Assembly: GCA_030694465.1 (NCBI GenBank)
Contig: JAUXYJ010000002.1
Coordinates: 62,001-126,000, forward strand
DNA: 64,000 bases
Origin: Deltaproteobacteria bacterium
GTDB lineage: Bacteria > Myxococcota_A > Polyangia > Polyangiales > Ga0077539
Reading direction: 5' to 3'
The notes beneath the pieces were generated by a model, which worked only from the letters and a program-made list of their open reading frames with translations, did no database searches and was not told where the DNA came from. The position numbers and the translations under genes were made by a program. Positions 8,063-16,489 of this stretch are shown here, in pieces (within the stretch, counting starts at the first letter, position 1; the number at the start of each line of letters is the position of its first letter).

Positions 8063-9646
8063 TTACGGGCGAAAGAAGAACCTTAGCACACGAAACATCC
8101 GCACCCGCCACGCGGCCTCGTTGTGCGGCGCGTCGGCTTCGTACCAGTGCACGATGTTCGTGTTGGCCGGCTGGATCATGGTGGCGCTCGGGTCCAGCGC
8201 GAAGGTGGTGACCCCTGCGGCGACGAGCGTCGTGCGCATGTCGCGGGTCTCGCAGAAATTATCTCGAGGCTCGCTCATGCCGCCAAACGTGCACGAGCCA
8301 TCGCCCGCGGGGCCACCGCCCGAGTCGAGATAAAAGCGCTGGTTGCGCATCGCGAGAGAGCCCGCCGCGCGATAGCGCGCGATCATCGTGTCCGTGCCTC
8401 CGCCAAACGATCCCCAGCCAAAGGTCGAAGACATCCCGGCGACCGCAGAGAACACATCGGGGTGCAGAATCCCTGCATAAAACGTGATCAGTCCGCCCAG
8501 ACTCGAGCCCACCATCGCCGTGTCTTCGCGCCCCGTGCGCGTGCGATAGCGACGGTCAATCTCGGGCTTGAGATCGCGCACGATGAAGTCCAGATACTGC
8601 GCGCCGCGGCCACCGAGACGGCGCCCAGAGAGCGTGTCCATGGTGTGGGTGTACTCGTCCATGCGGTCGCCGTTGTTGGGGACGGCGATGATCACAAAGG
8701 GCCGTGAATTTCCGGCGAGAATCTCGGTGTCGCTGGTGGCGTCGACGTCCCAGGTCGCGGGTGCGCTGAAGGGCTGAGCCGTGTCAAACGCGTTGTTGCC
8801 GTCGTGCATGTACAGGGTCGGGTAGCGCACGGTCTCGCGCTGGTCGTAGCCCGGCGGAACATAGAGATAAATCCTGCGCTCGTTCGCCAGCTGCGTCGCG
8901 CGCACGCTGCGGATCCATTCGAGATGCCCCGCGCGCGTGTCCCCTCGCACAAACGAAATCCGCCCGTTCGTGTCGTACTGAAACCGTCGTGACAGCGGGT
9001 CGCTGAACCAAACCGGCGACGTCGCCGGGTCTCGCGCGACAAACTTGTACCCCCAGCGCATGGCATCACTCGGGCGCATCGCGAGCGAGGCGACAAAGAG
9101 CCCGTGGCCATGGTGCTGCATGGGCATCGACGTGGGATTCCACGCGTTAAACTCACCGGCGACCGTGATGGGCTCATTGCGTCGGGCCGCAGCAAAATCC
9201 TCGCTGGACGAGCGCGCGTCGTCCTCGGCATCCCACCGCGCGTCACGCACATACACAAACCGCACGCCCGACGCCCCCAGCACCGGAAACCCTCCCCGCC
9301 CCTCGACCACCGTCACCATCTCTGCGATCGCCGCCGCCGCCACCGCCGCGCTCGTCCCGGCCCTGCTCACACACGCGATCGCGTCGCTCAGCGCCTCGTC
9401 ATCGCTCGCCCTCGTCGCGATCCCCACACACGGATCCCCAGACATCGCATCGGGCGCACTCGCATCGGGCGCACTCGCCTCCGGAGCCTGCGCATCGGGC
9501 GCACTCGCATCCGGGGCCTGCGCGTCGAGGGCATCCATCGCGCTCGCGTCCGAAAAGAGCGCGGGCCGTGGAGCACAGTGAGCGGTGAGAGCAACGAGCG
9601 CCAGGAGCGCAGAGCGTGGTCGAATCACAGCACGGGAGTGTGACAC
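8063..9646 (-). CDS. Esterase-D/Fes-family lipoprotein with an N-terminal CBM48-like domain
   Basis: A 527-aa lipoprotein. The signal ends LVALTAHC (Cys24) and is followed by a low-complexity A-S-A-P-D linker (about residues 35-65). A beta domain with VAGEFNAWNPTSMPMQHHGHG looks like the E-set/CBM48 domain found in front of enterochelin-esterase-type enzymes. The catalytic domain has VPPGYDQ, YMHDGNNAF, and the nucleophile elbow GSSLGG (Ser382). Asp441 (YLDSGGG) and His508 (APHNEAAW) are good triad partners. It probably hydrolyses an ester outside the cytosol; the substrate is unknown. The GTG at 9646 is preferred over the ATG at 9691, which would overlap the divergent gene at 9685. Confidence 0.78.
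   Translation of the reverse strand: MSHSRAVIRPRSALLALVALTAHCAPRPALFSDASAMDALDAQAPDASAPDAQAPEASAPDASAPDAMSGDPCVGIATRASDDEALSDAIACVSRAGTSAAVAAAAIAEMVTVVEGRGGFPVLGASGVRFVYVRDARWDAEDDARSSSEDFAAARRNEPITVAGEFNAWNPTSMPMQHHGHGLFVASLAMRPSDAMRWGYKFVARDPATSPVWFSDPLSRRFQYDTNGRISFVRGDTRAGHLEWIRSVRATQLANERRIYLYVPPGYDQRETVRYPTLYMHDGNNAFDTAQPFSAPATWDVDATSDTEILAGNSRPFVIIAVPNNGDRMDEYTHTMDTLSGRRLGGRGAQYLDFIVRDLKPEIDRRYRTRTGREDTAMVGSSLGGLITFYAGILHPDVFSAVAGMSSTFGWGSFGGGTDTMIARYRAAGSLAMRNQRFYLDSGGGPAGDGSCTFGGMSEPRDNFCETRDMRTTLVAAGVTTFALDPSATMIQPANTNIVHWYEADAPHNEAAWRVRMFRVLRFFFRP
9013..9028. repeat. 16-bp palindrome, copy 1 (inside the esterase gene)
   Basis: CCGGCGACGTCGCCGG, a perfect 16-base palindrome. Identical copies lie at 29610-29625 and 38711-38726, and a 14-of-16 copy at 9645-9660. 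This copy is inside coding sequence and reads as part of ...PATSPV... on the minus strand. Confidence 0.6.
9446..9520. repeat. Five 15-bp tandem units coding an A-S/Q-A-P-D/E linker
   Basis: Five consecutive 15-base units of the type CGCATCGGGCGCACT, with substitutions in units 3 and 5. They encode the lipoprotein linker of the esterase. Near-identical units suggest slippage or recombination, so the linker length may vary between strains. Confidence 0.7.
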
Positions 9647-9660
9647 GGCTACGTCGCCGG
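9645..9660. repeat. Degenerate copy of the 16-bp palindrome
   Basis: ACGGCTACGTCGCCGG matches CCGGCGACGTCGCCGG at 14 of 16 positions. It lies between the divergent esterase (start 9646) and PLD-like (start 9685) genes, where a promoter would be expected. Confidence 0.4.
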
Positions 9661-9684
9661 GTGTGCTAGGGTGCAGACCTCCGC

Positions 9685-10839
9685 ATGGCATTTCGGCTGA
9701 TTTATCACAGGGTTCCGGTGGAGTCAGGGGACTCGCCGTTTGTGCTCGCGCTGCGTGAGGTAGCCCTCGGTGAAGCGCTTGACCTCGCGGCGCCCTACCT
9801 CTCGCTTGCGCGCTTGCAAGAGCTCGCTGACCTCGCCCCGCGATGGCGCGTGATCACCGACATGGACGCGTGGCTGCGTGCTTACCCCGCGCAAGCGCGA
9901 GACATCGTCGCGTTTGTCCGCACGCACGAGTCACGCTTTCGCGACTGCCGCGGGCTGCACGCCAAGGTCGCGATCGGTACGCACGCGGCCTTGATGGGCT
10001 CAGCGAATTTCACCGACCCGGGCCTCGGCAAAAACCACGAAGTCTCTGCGCTCATCCACGACTCCGCCCACTGCGACGAGCTGCGTGCGTGGTTCGAGTC
10101 GATCTGGGACCCCACGTTTCCGCCCCACAGAGCCAAGTGCGTCGCCCTCGCCCGTGCGCTCTCTTCGCCGCAAGCCCAGCACGCCCTACGCACGCTCGAG
10201 ACGGCCGCCTTGCCACTCGGGCCATCCCCATTGCGCGTGAATAAATCCAGCACAATCGCGCCAACGCACCAAGCAACTCTCGACACCCCGCAGACCACGG
10301 CGAGCTCGCAAGAGCACCCCCGCATGGTCGCCGCGATACGCGCGCTCTTTGCCTCTGAAGGCCTCGCTCACCGCGCGCTCGATTGCCTCCGCGACGCGAT
10401 CACCGCCGCTGAGATCTCGTCGCGAGACCCGCGCCTGCACGTCAGCACCGACCGGCGCATCTCGCAGCACACCTTTCGCGTCACGCTCGGGCAACGCTAC
10501 GTCGCAAGCGTCGGGCACATCGGCACGCAGACCGTCGTGTGCCTCATGCTCAGCGAGGCCCTCGCCCACCGCGACGACGTGCGAGCCCTCGCCCTGCACG
10601 TGGGCAACGGCTTCAAGGGCGGACGCCCGATGTTCTATGCACGCATCCCCCTCGCGGCCCTCGACACGCTCGCCAGCGACGTGTGGGACGACTGGCGGGC
10701 CTGCATCGCCTACCAGCTCACCCGCGCGCAGTCCTCGCCGTACCGCAGCAAACACGGGTTTCGCCAAGGCACCTACGACCTCATCATGGACCCCACAGTC
10801 CGCGCAGACCTCGTGCGCCAAGCCCTCCGCGGCGGCTGA
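9685..10839 (+). CDS. Phospholipase-D-fold protein with a single HKD motif
   Basis: A 384-aa protein. Residues 30-115 form a PLD-like half-domain: LAAPYLSLARLQELADLA, WRVITDMDAWLRAY, then the catalytic-type motif LHAKVAIGTHAALMGSANF (His92, Lys94, Ser106, Asn108) and a following GKNHEVS. This is the H-x-K-x4-D/G-SxN pattern of PLD nucleases and transferases. Only one motif is present, so an active enzyme would need a dimer, as in Nuc. The C-terminal 170 residues (HTFRVTLGQRYVASVG, GFKGGRPMFYARIPLA) are an unrecognised beta-rich domain. There is no signal peptide, so it is probably cytosolic. A DNA-repair or defence nuclease is possible, but no neighbour supports either. Confidence 0.68.
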   Translation: MAFRLIYHRVPVESGDSPFVLALREVALGEALDLAAPYLSLARLQELADLAPRWRVITDMDAWLRAYPAQARDIVAFVRTHESRFRDCRGLHAKVAIGTHAALMGSANFTDPGLGKNHEVSALIHDSAHCDELRAWFESIWDPTFPPHRAKCVALARALSSPQAQHALRTLETAALPLGPSPLRVNKSSTIAPTHQATLDTPQTTASSQEHPRMVAAIRALFASEGLAHRALDCLRDAITAAEISSRDPRLHVSTDRRISQHTFRVTLGQRYVASVGHIGTQTVVCLMLSEALAHRDDVRALALHVGNGFKGGRPMFYARIPLAALDTLASDVWDDWRACIAYQLTRAQSSPYRSKHGFRQGTYDLIMDPTVRADLVRQALRGG

Positions 10840-10898
10840 AGAGATGACACCGATCAACGCGAAATATCCAGTGTTTTTCCAGACGAATCGGGGCTTAC

Positions 10899-12026
10899 TC
10901 AGTCCGACTCTTCGCTGCCGCCTTCACACGGGATCTCGGTCACCTGCGTCGCGCTCCGCCTTCCCTCGCGCCACGCGTCCGTCGCTGGATCATAGAGCAC
11001 CGTCTCGGTGCGTGAGAGACAGCACCACGGGCCCCCAACGTCACCGCCCTCAGCCTCTCGGGCGCGTGTGCATCCGCGAGAGACCAAGGACTCTGGATCC
11101 TCACCAACCTGTGGCTCGCAGTCTTCGCCGCTTACGATGAGATCCGCGTGGCCATCGCCGTTCACATCGCGCCACCGCGTCGTGCGTCCTCGGCTCGTGA
11201 GCGTTTCGGGAGCCTGCGGGACCACGCTGCGCTCGACCATCGCCACCAACCGCGGCGTGGGGGTCAGGTCAAACACCGCGAGATAGCCATAGGTCACAAA
11301 GCCCGTCGGGCACGTCGGTTGCGAGCAAAACGTGATGGCCAGCGAGAGCTCTTTTTCGCCGTCTTGATCCAGGTCACGCACCTGCCGACCATTCACCGTA
11401 AGCGTGCACCCGTTGCTATCCCGCGCCTGCCACACATTCTCTGTGGGCACATACGCGAGGCCCTCGATCTGCGGGGCCGCTGCGTTTTCGCTCACAGTCA
11501 CCACCGCCAACCTCGGCGAGCGCGGATAGGCCGGGTCGGTCTGCATCACCACCGCGACATACCTCCCCTCGCCCAGCGCGCTAAACCCGCCCTGCGCGAC
11601 AAAGCTCGCGCTCGAGGCCACCTGCGTACGCAGCGCAGCCAACACCGACCCCATCGTCGGCGCGCGACCCGAGCGCTCGCTCACCGCGGCAAACGTGTGC
11701 GCGGGCGCAGCGTTGCGCTGGCTCGCAGGCATCGACTGAAGCGCGCTCTCGTTGAGCTCGGCAAACTCGATCCCGCCCGAGGTCCGGTACCCCGTCGTCG
11801 CCACGGGACGCGAGGGCGGCGTAGGGCTTGGCTCCACAACCTGCGCGGTCGGCGGGCTCTGCGACGCATCCCATGGGGCCCCGGCGTCGTGCACCACGGG
11901 CGCGACCTCTTGCGCAACCACCTGTGTATTCGCAGTGATTTCAGAGGTCACCGCGGGCACCGCGCGCTCACGCTTGCAACCACTCAGCGCCAACAACGCC
12001 CACACCACTGCCCCTGCGTGCTTCAT
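10899..12026 (-). CDS. Lipoprotein of a tandem paralogous pair, copy A
   Basis: A 375-aa lipoprotein with the short signal MKHAGAVVWALLALSGC (Cys17). A Pro/Thr-rich linker is followed by a conserved block beginning SGGIEFAELNESALQS, a beta-rich region (YVAVVMQTDPAYP, EIEGLAYVP-like strands), a calcium-loop-like DLDQDGEKELSLAI, and a second loop DVNGDGHADLIVSGEDC. The two DxDxDG loops recall EF-hand or FG-GAP calcium sites. Family unknown. The gene at 12087-13202 is a close paralogue in direct tandem, with long stretches of near-identical DNA, so the pair arose by recent duplication. No partner or pathway is suggested. Confidence 0.66.
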   Translation of the reverse strand: MKHAGAVVWALLALSGCKRERAVPAVTSEITANTQVVAQEVAPVVHDAGAPWDASQSPPTAQVVEPSPTPPSRPVATTGYRTSGGIEFAELNESALQSMPASQRNAAPAHTFAAVSERSGRAPTMGSVLAALRTQVASSASFVAQGGFSALGEGRYVAVVMQTDPAYPRSPRLAVVTVSENAAAPQIEGLAYVPTENVWQARDSNGCTLTVNGRQVRDLDQDGEKELSLAITFCSQPTCPTGFVTYGYLAVFDLTPTPRLVAMVERSVVPQAPETLTSRGRTTRWRDVNGDGHADLIVSGEDCEPQVGEDPESLVSRGCTRAREAEGGDVGGPWCCLSRTETVLYDPATDAWREGRRSATQVTEIPCEGGSEESD

Positions 12027-12086
12027 GCGCGCGAGGCTACTGCACGCAGCACACTCAGCGATAGAGCATGCGGTCCTCAGCCCACA

Positions 12087-13202
12087 CTAAGAGCCCTCGT
12101 CAGGGGTCACTTGGGTCTCTTCGGTCTCGGTGTTTTCGCACGAGATCTCGCTCGCCTGCGTCGCGGTCCGGCTGCCCTCGCGCCACGCGTCCGTCGCTGG
12201 ATCATAGAGCACCGTCTCGGTGCGCGCGAGACAGCACCATGGACCAAAGGGCTCTCCCTCTTGCGCCTCGCGGACCCGCGTACACCCACGCGAGAGCAAC
12301 ACGGCCGCGTCCGCTTCGGCCGTGGGTTGGCAGTCCTCGCCGCTCACGATGAGATCCGCGTGGCCATCGCCGTTCACATCGCGCCACTGCGTCCTGCGCC
12401 GCCTCGTCGCCCACGCGTTGGCCAACGTCGGAGTCAAACTTCGCTCGACCATCGCCACCAACCGCGGCACAGGGACCAAGTCAAACACCGCGAGGTACCC
12501 ATAGGTCGTAAAACCAATCGGGCAGCTCGATTGCGAGCAAAATCGCACCGCAAGCGAGATCTCTAGCTCTCCGTCTTGGTCCAGGTCGCGCACTTGTCTC
12601 CCTTCGAGCGTGAGCGCGCACCCGTCGTCTCCGTGCGCCTGCCACACGCCCTCGGTGGGCACATACGCGAGGCCCTCGATCTGCGCTGCGCTTGCGTTTT
12701 CGCTCACGGTCACCACGGCCAACCTCGGCGAGCGCGGATAGGCCGGGTCGGTCTGCTCGATCACCGCGACGTACCTCCCCTCGCCCAGCGCGCTCAGCCC
12801 ACCCTGCGCAACAAATCTTGCGCTCGAGGCCACCTGCGCACGCAGCGCAGCCAACACCGACGCCATCGTCGGCGCGCGCCCCGAGCGCTCGCTCACCGCA
12901 GCAAACGTGTGCGCAGGCGCAGCGTTGCGCTCACTCTCAGAGATCGACTGCAGCGCACTCTCGCTGAGGTTCGCAAGCTCGATCCCGCCCGAGGTCGCAT
13001 AGGTCCACGACGCCGGCGCGTGGGCATCACGTGACGCATCGCGTGACACATCAGCGCGCAACGCGGCGTCACGGGTGTGCACATGCACGTCGCGAACGAC
13101 CAGCACATCTGCAGGCATTTCGTGCGCCGGGGGAAGCGTCGTCGGTGTGCTCTTGCAACCAATCAGCGCCAACAACGCCAACACAGCCCCTGCGTGCTTC
13201 AT
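12087..13202 (-). CDS. Lipoprotein of a tandem paralogous pair, copy B
   Basis: A 371-aa lipoprotein with signal MKHAGAVLALLALIGC (Cys16) and the same plan as its neighbour at 10899-12026: a short linker, SGGIELANLSESALQS, a beta-rich core, DLDQDGELEISLAV and DVNGDGHADLIVSGEDC. The linkers differ most (this one is Asp/Arg-rich, VSRDASRDAHAP), whereas the cores are close to identical, which is usual for surface lipoproteins. It follows the TSUP/hutH operon on the same strand by 28 bases and may be read through from it. Function is unknown. Even numbers of cysteines and the DxDGD loops suggest a calcium-bound, disulfide-containing exported domain. Confidence 0.66.
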   Translation of the reverse strand: MKHAGAVLALLALIGCKSTPTTLPPAHEMPADVLVVRDVHVHTRDAALRADVSRDASRDAHAPASWTYATSGGIELANLSESALQSISESERNAAPAHTFAAVSERSGRAPTMASVLAALRAQVASSARFVAQGGLSALGEGRYVAVIEQTDPAYPRSPRLAVVTVSENASAAQIEGLAYVPTEGVWQAHGDDGCALTLEGRQVRDLDQDGELEISLAVRFCSQSSCPIGFTTYGYLAVFDLVPVPRLVAMVERSLTPTLANAWATRRRRTQWRDVNGDGHADLIVSGEDCQPTAEADAAVLLSRGCTRVREAQEGEPFGPWCCLARTETVLYDPATDAWREGSRTATQASEISCENTETEETQVTPDEGS

Positions 13203-13230
13203 GCGCGCAAGGTTACTTCAGCGATTGCGC

Positions 13231-14022
13231 TCAGCGATAGAGCAGGTCGTAGCCGAGCTTGCTCACGAGCGCGGCGACCACCGCGAGCACCACGTACCGG
13301 ATCACCTTGGCGCCCCCACGGACGGCCAAGCGCGCGCCGAGGGCGCCGCCCAAGAACTGCCCGATGGCCATGGGGAGGGCGATCTTCCAGAGCACGACGC
13401 CGCGCGATGCAAAGATCACAACGCTGGCCAAATTGCTGGCGAAGTTAACCACTTTGGCGTTGGCCGTGGCCTCGGTGAGCGTGTCCCCAAGCAACGCAAC
13501 CGCCGCGATGATCATGAAGGTCCCGGTGCCTGGCCCAAAGAAGCCATCGTAGCCACCAATCACCAAGCCCAACAGCGCGCCCACGAGCGTGTGCCACCGG
13601 GCCGGAACCCTTGATTTTGCTGCGGTGTCCATAGGTCGCAGCGCGAGAAACAGCGCGACCCCCACGAGCAACACCAAGATCACCGGGCGCAGCACCGTGG
13701 GCGGCACATAGAGCACCAAGCGCGCCCCCATCAGGGCCCCTACAAAGGCCGCCGGAAACGCGGTCTTCGCGCGCTCAACGCTCACCTTTTTGTCTCGCAC
13801 AAAGCTCGCCAGGGCCACGCTTGAGCCAAACACGCTCTGCCCCTTGTTGGTCCCCAGCGCCAAGTGCGGCGGCAGCCCCACCGCGATCAGCGCCGGAAAC
13901 GTCAAGAGCCCTCCACCCCCCGCGATCGCGTCGATCGTCCCGGCGACAAACGCGACCAACGCGAGCAACGCCAGCGTGCTCAGTGGCAGCGCGCCCGACA
14001 TCAGCGTCGCCAGGGCGATCAC
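13231..14022 (-). CDS. TSUP-family (TauE/SafE-type) membrane transporter
   Basis: A 263-aa integral membrane protein with eight likely helices. The family signatures are [20 protein letters not shown] (residues 28-47) and, in the second repeat, [19 protein letters not shown], followed by [17 protein letters not shown] proteins move small anions such as sulfite, sulfoacetate and other organosulfonates, or formate. The gene starts with GTG at 14022, overlapping the hutH stop by four bases (GTGA), so the two are translationally coupled. That pairing hints at a role linked to histidine breakdown, but the transported compound cannot be told from sequence. Family call firm, substrate unknown. Confidence 0.88.
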   Translation of the reverse strand: MIALATLMSGALPLSTLALLALVAFVAGTIDAIAGGGGLLTFPALIAVGLPPHLALGTNKGQSVFGSSVALASFVRDKKVSVERAKTAFPAAFVGALMGARLVLYVPPTVLRPVILVLLVGVALFLALRPMDTAAKSRVPARWHTLVGALLGLVIGGYDGFFGPGTGTFMIIAAVALLGDTLTEATANAKVVNFASNLASVVIFASRGVVLWKIALPMAIGQFLGGALGARLAVRGGAKVIRYVVLAVVAALVSKLGYDLLYR

Positions 14023-15569
14023 TGCACCGCGCCCACCGCGCGCTGCACCGCGGCCATCAAGACCCCCGCGCGCACAAGCTCCGTCGCCGCGTGAATATCC
14101 CCGTGGAGCTCTCGATCGCCATCAAGCGTCGCGACCTTCTCGCGAAGGCACAGGTGCGCAGCGCGAGCGCCCAGGCCCGCGGTCAACGGCAAGCGATAAT
14201 CGAGCCCCTGCGCGGCCACCATGATCTCAATCGCGAGCACATAGCGCACGTGCTCGACCACCCGCGCGCACTTGGTCGCGCTGATGCTCCCCATGCTCAC
14301 GTGGTCTTCTTTGCCCGCGCTCGACGGGATCGAGTCCACGCTCGCGGGGTGACAGAGCACTTTGTTCTCGCTCACGAGCGCGGCGGCGGTGACCTGCGCG
14401 ATCATAAAGCCCGAGTCTAGTCCTGAGTTTTTGGCCAAAAACGCAGGCAATCCTGAGCTAAGGGCGGGGTTCACAAGCTGCTCAATCCGCCGCTCTGAGA
14501 TGTTGGCCAGCTCTGCACACGCGATGCACAACAGATCCAGCGCGAGCGCTAACGGCTGCCCATGAAAATTGCCCCCTGAGATCACCTCGGCCTCGCCCTT
14601 GTCATCCAAGAACACCAGCGGGTTGTCCGTCGCCGAATTGATCTCGCGCGCCAGCACCGAGCGCACCCAGACCATCGCGTCCCGCGACGCCCCGTGCACC
14701 TGCGGCATGCACCGAAACGAGTACGCGTCCTGCACTTTGCCGCAGTGCAGGTGACTCTCAGCGATCTCACTCTGCGAGAGAAATTGCCGAAGATTATGCG
14801 CCGATGCGAGCGCCCCGGGGTGCGGCCTCACGCCGACCACGCGCGCTTCAAACGGGCGCCAGCTCCCCTGCTGCGCTTCGAGCGACATGGCCCCCGCGAG
14901 GTCTGCGTGCCACGCGAGCGACTCGGCATCGAGCAGCGCCAGCGTCCCGATCGCGCACATCAATTGCGTGCCATTGATCAGCGCCAAGCCCTCTTTGGCC
15001 TCGAGCTCAACCGGCGCGATCCCCGCGCGCGAGAGCGCCTCTTCACCCGGGTACACGGTGCCCTCAAACTCGGCGCGGCCCTCGCCGATGAGCACCAGCG
15101 CGAGGTGCGCAAGGGGTGCCAAATCCCCGCTCGCGCCCACACTCCCCTGCGACGGGATCACCGGATGCACCCCACGGTTGAGCATCTCGCTCAGCCGCTC
15201 GATAAGCACCGGCCGCACGCCCGAAAACCCCCGCGCCAGCACCTGCGCGCGCAGCAAAATCATCGCACGGACCACGTCGGTCCCGAGCGCCGCGCCCACA
15301 CCACACGCGTGCGATCGCACCAGATTGCGCTGCAGTGTGCGCACGTGCTCGGCGCTGATCCTTGTCTCAGCGAGAAAGCCAAACCCAGTGTTCACCCCGT
15401 ACACCCGAGGGGCGTCGTCGCCGCCGTTGGCCACCGCCTCGATCGCGCGCCTTGACGCCTCAACTCGCACCCGAGCGTCTGGATCAAAGACCGTGGGCGC
15501 CCTCAACCGCGCGACGGCGTAGAGGTCTTCGGGCGTGAGATCCGTGCCAATGGCTACCGCTGCAATCAT
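14019..15569 (-). CDS. hutH: Histidine ammonia-lyase
   Basis: A 516-aa enzyme of the MIO-cofactor ammonia-lyase family. The self-cyclising Ala146-Ser147-Gly148 triad is in [17 protein letters not shown]; the catalytic tyrosine is in VYGVNTGFG (Tyr57). The substrate-selecting pair in [14 protein letters not shown] is Ser86-His87, and the later motif GKEDHVSMG keeps the Glu; both are the histidine type, as opposed to the Phe/Tyr lyases. It converts L-histidine to urocanate and ammonia in the cytosol. Length is normal. No hutU, hutI or hutG is adjacent, so the rest of the pathway is elsewhere or missing. It is coupled to the TSUP gene downstream by a GTGA overlap. Confidence 0.95.
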   Translation of the reverse strand: MIAAVAIGTDLTPEDLYAVARLRAPTVFDPDARVRVEASRRAIEAVANGGDDAPRVYGVNTGFGFLAETRISAEHVRTLQRNLVRSHACGVGAALGTDVVRAMILLRAQVLARGFSGVRPVLIERLSEMLNRGVHPVIPSQGSVGASGDLAPLAHLALVLIGEGRAEFEGTVYPGEEALSRAGIAPVELEAKEGLALINGTQLMCAIGTLALLDAESLAWHADLAGAMSLEAQQGSWRPFEARVVGVRPHPGALASAHNLRQFLSQSEIAESHLHCGKVQDAYSFRCMPQVHGASRDAMVWVRSVLAREINSATDNPLVFLDDKGEAEVISGGNFHGQPLALALDLLCIACAELANISERRIEQLVNPALSSGLPAFLAKNSGLDSGFMIAQVTAAALVSENKVLCHPASVDSIPSSAGKEDHVSMGSISATKCARVVEHVRYVLAIEIMVAAQGLDYRLPLTAGLGARAAHLCLREKVATLDGDRELHGDIHAATELVRAGVLMAAVQRAVGAVQ

Positions 15570-15638
15570 GATGGTTGCGCTCGGGAGTACAGCGTCGGCG
15601 AAATCACTGTCCAGCGCGGACAGCGTGCGGACACGCGA

Positions 15639-16301
15639 TCAGTACCAGTCAATCCCGAGCGCGAGCGTCCCGGTGATCAAGAGCGACCCCACCAAGCTCT
15701 CGTGAATATCCAGCGCAAGCTTGATGGCCCGCGAGGGCCCGCGCATGCCCACCGTCCGCCCAAACACCGGCCGCGCGATCAACGGGACCGCCACCCGCTG
15801 ATGCAACCCCAACCACACCCCCTGCGGCACCACACAGCCCATCGCGATGCACCGGTCTTGCCAGAGCAAATCAATCGAAGGGCCCAGCGCAAACTGCACA
15901 TAGTTTTGCACCGAGAGCTCGACGAGCAGGCTGTTCTGGAGGGACAAAAGCACGCCCGCGTCGTCGGGCGCCGACAGCATCCCGAGCACCAACTGCGATT
16001 GCGCATAGATCGCCAACGGCGAGTAAATCTGCGCCCCCAAGCGCACACTCGCCGCGTGCCACGTAGGCCCACTGACGCGACCAAACACCCCGCCACCGCC
16101 CGCCACCAACGTAAAGCCCAGACGACGACGGATCCCGTCGGGCTCGTCCCTGGCGACCTCCGCGAAGCGCACAGGCTCGGGGCTCACCCCTCCGCTCGGC
16201 GCCGTCTCAAACATCGGCTGAACAGGCTCGCGCACTGCCGCTTGGGCCCACAGCGCGGGCGCCGTGAGTGTCACGATGAGCGCACCTACACATGCCCGCA
16301 T
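15639..16301 (-). CDS. Exported, probably outer-membrane protein of unknown function
   Basis: A 220-aa protein starting at ATG 16301 with a Sec signal (MRACVGALIVTLTAPALWAQ, cleavage likely after WAQA). The mature part has repeating amphipathic strands, for example RLGFTLVAGGGGVFGRV, ASVRLGAQIYSPLAIYAQSQL and NSLLVELSVQNYVQFALGPS, as in small outer-membrane beta barrels, and it ends in an aromatic residue (GTLALGIDWY). The WxDxCxxMGC segment could hold one disulfide. No family is recognised. It lies 70 bases upstream of hutH on the same strand but seems unrelated to it. An upstream in-frame start would add 20 residues without signal character. Confidence 0.55.
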   Translation of the reverse strand: MRACVGALIVTLTAPALWAQAAVREPVQPMFETAPSGGVSPEPVRFAEVARDEPDGIRRRLGFTLVAGGGGVFGRVSGPTWHAASVRLGAQIYSPLAIYAQSQLVLGMLSAPDDAGVLLSLQNSLLVELSVQNYVQFALGPSIDLLWQDRCIAMGCVVPQGVWLGLHQRVAVPLIARPVFGRTVGMRGPSRAIKLALDIHESLVGSLLITGTLALGIDWY

Positions 16302-16489
16302 CCCACGGGATGTAGCCGAGGCGCTACGGTGCGTCAGAGAGGCTTGCCTGCATACGCTCATGGACCCGAGATGGGGGTGTCACGCGATGTCCCCATGCGT
16401 CAAGCGGTGGCCAGCGATTGAACACTGTGCGATGAATCGCGTGTGGTCACCGATGCGCGCAACGCGACGACCTCACTGCCGTGTTTGCT

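Larger units (their letters stand above)
10899..13244 (-). repeat. Tandem duplication of a lipoprotein gene with a copied TSUP gene tail
   Basis: Two paralogous lipoprotein genes stand head to tail (12087-13202 and 10899-12026). The 14 bases TCAGCGATAGAGCA that carry the stop codon of the TSUP transporter gene (13231-13244) recur at 12055-12068 in front of copy A. Read on the minus strand, that spot still spells ...DRMLYR-stop, against ...DLLYR-stop in the real transporter. The duplicated unit therefore ran from the 3' end of the transporter gene through the lipoprotein gene. Confidence 0.75.

Noticed and set aside
11148-12566. A 472-codon plus-strand frame across both lipoprotein copies
   Set aside because: It reads as His/Arg-rich shadow sequence over two genes with lipoboxes and conserved loops.
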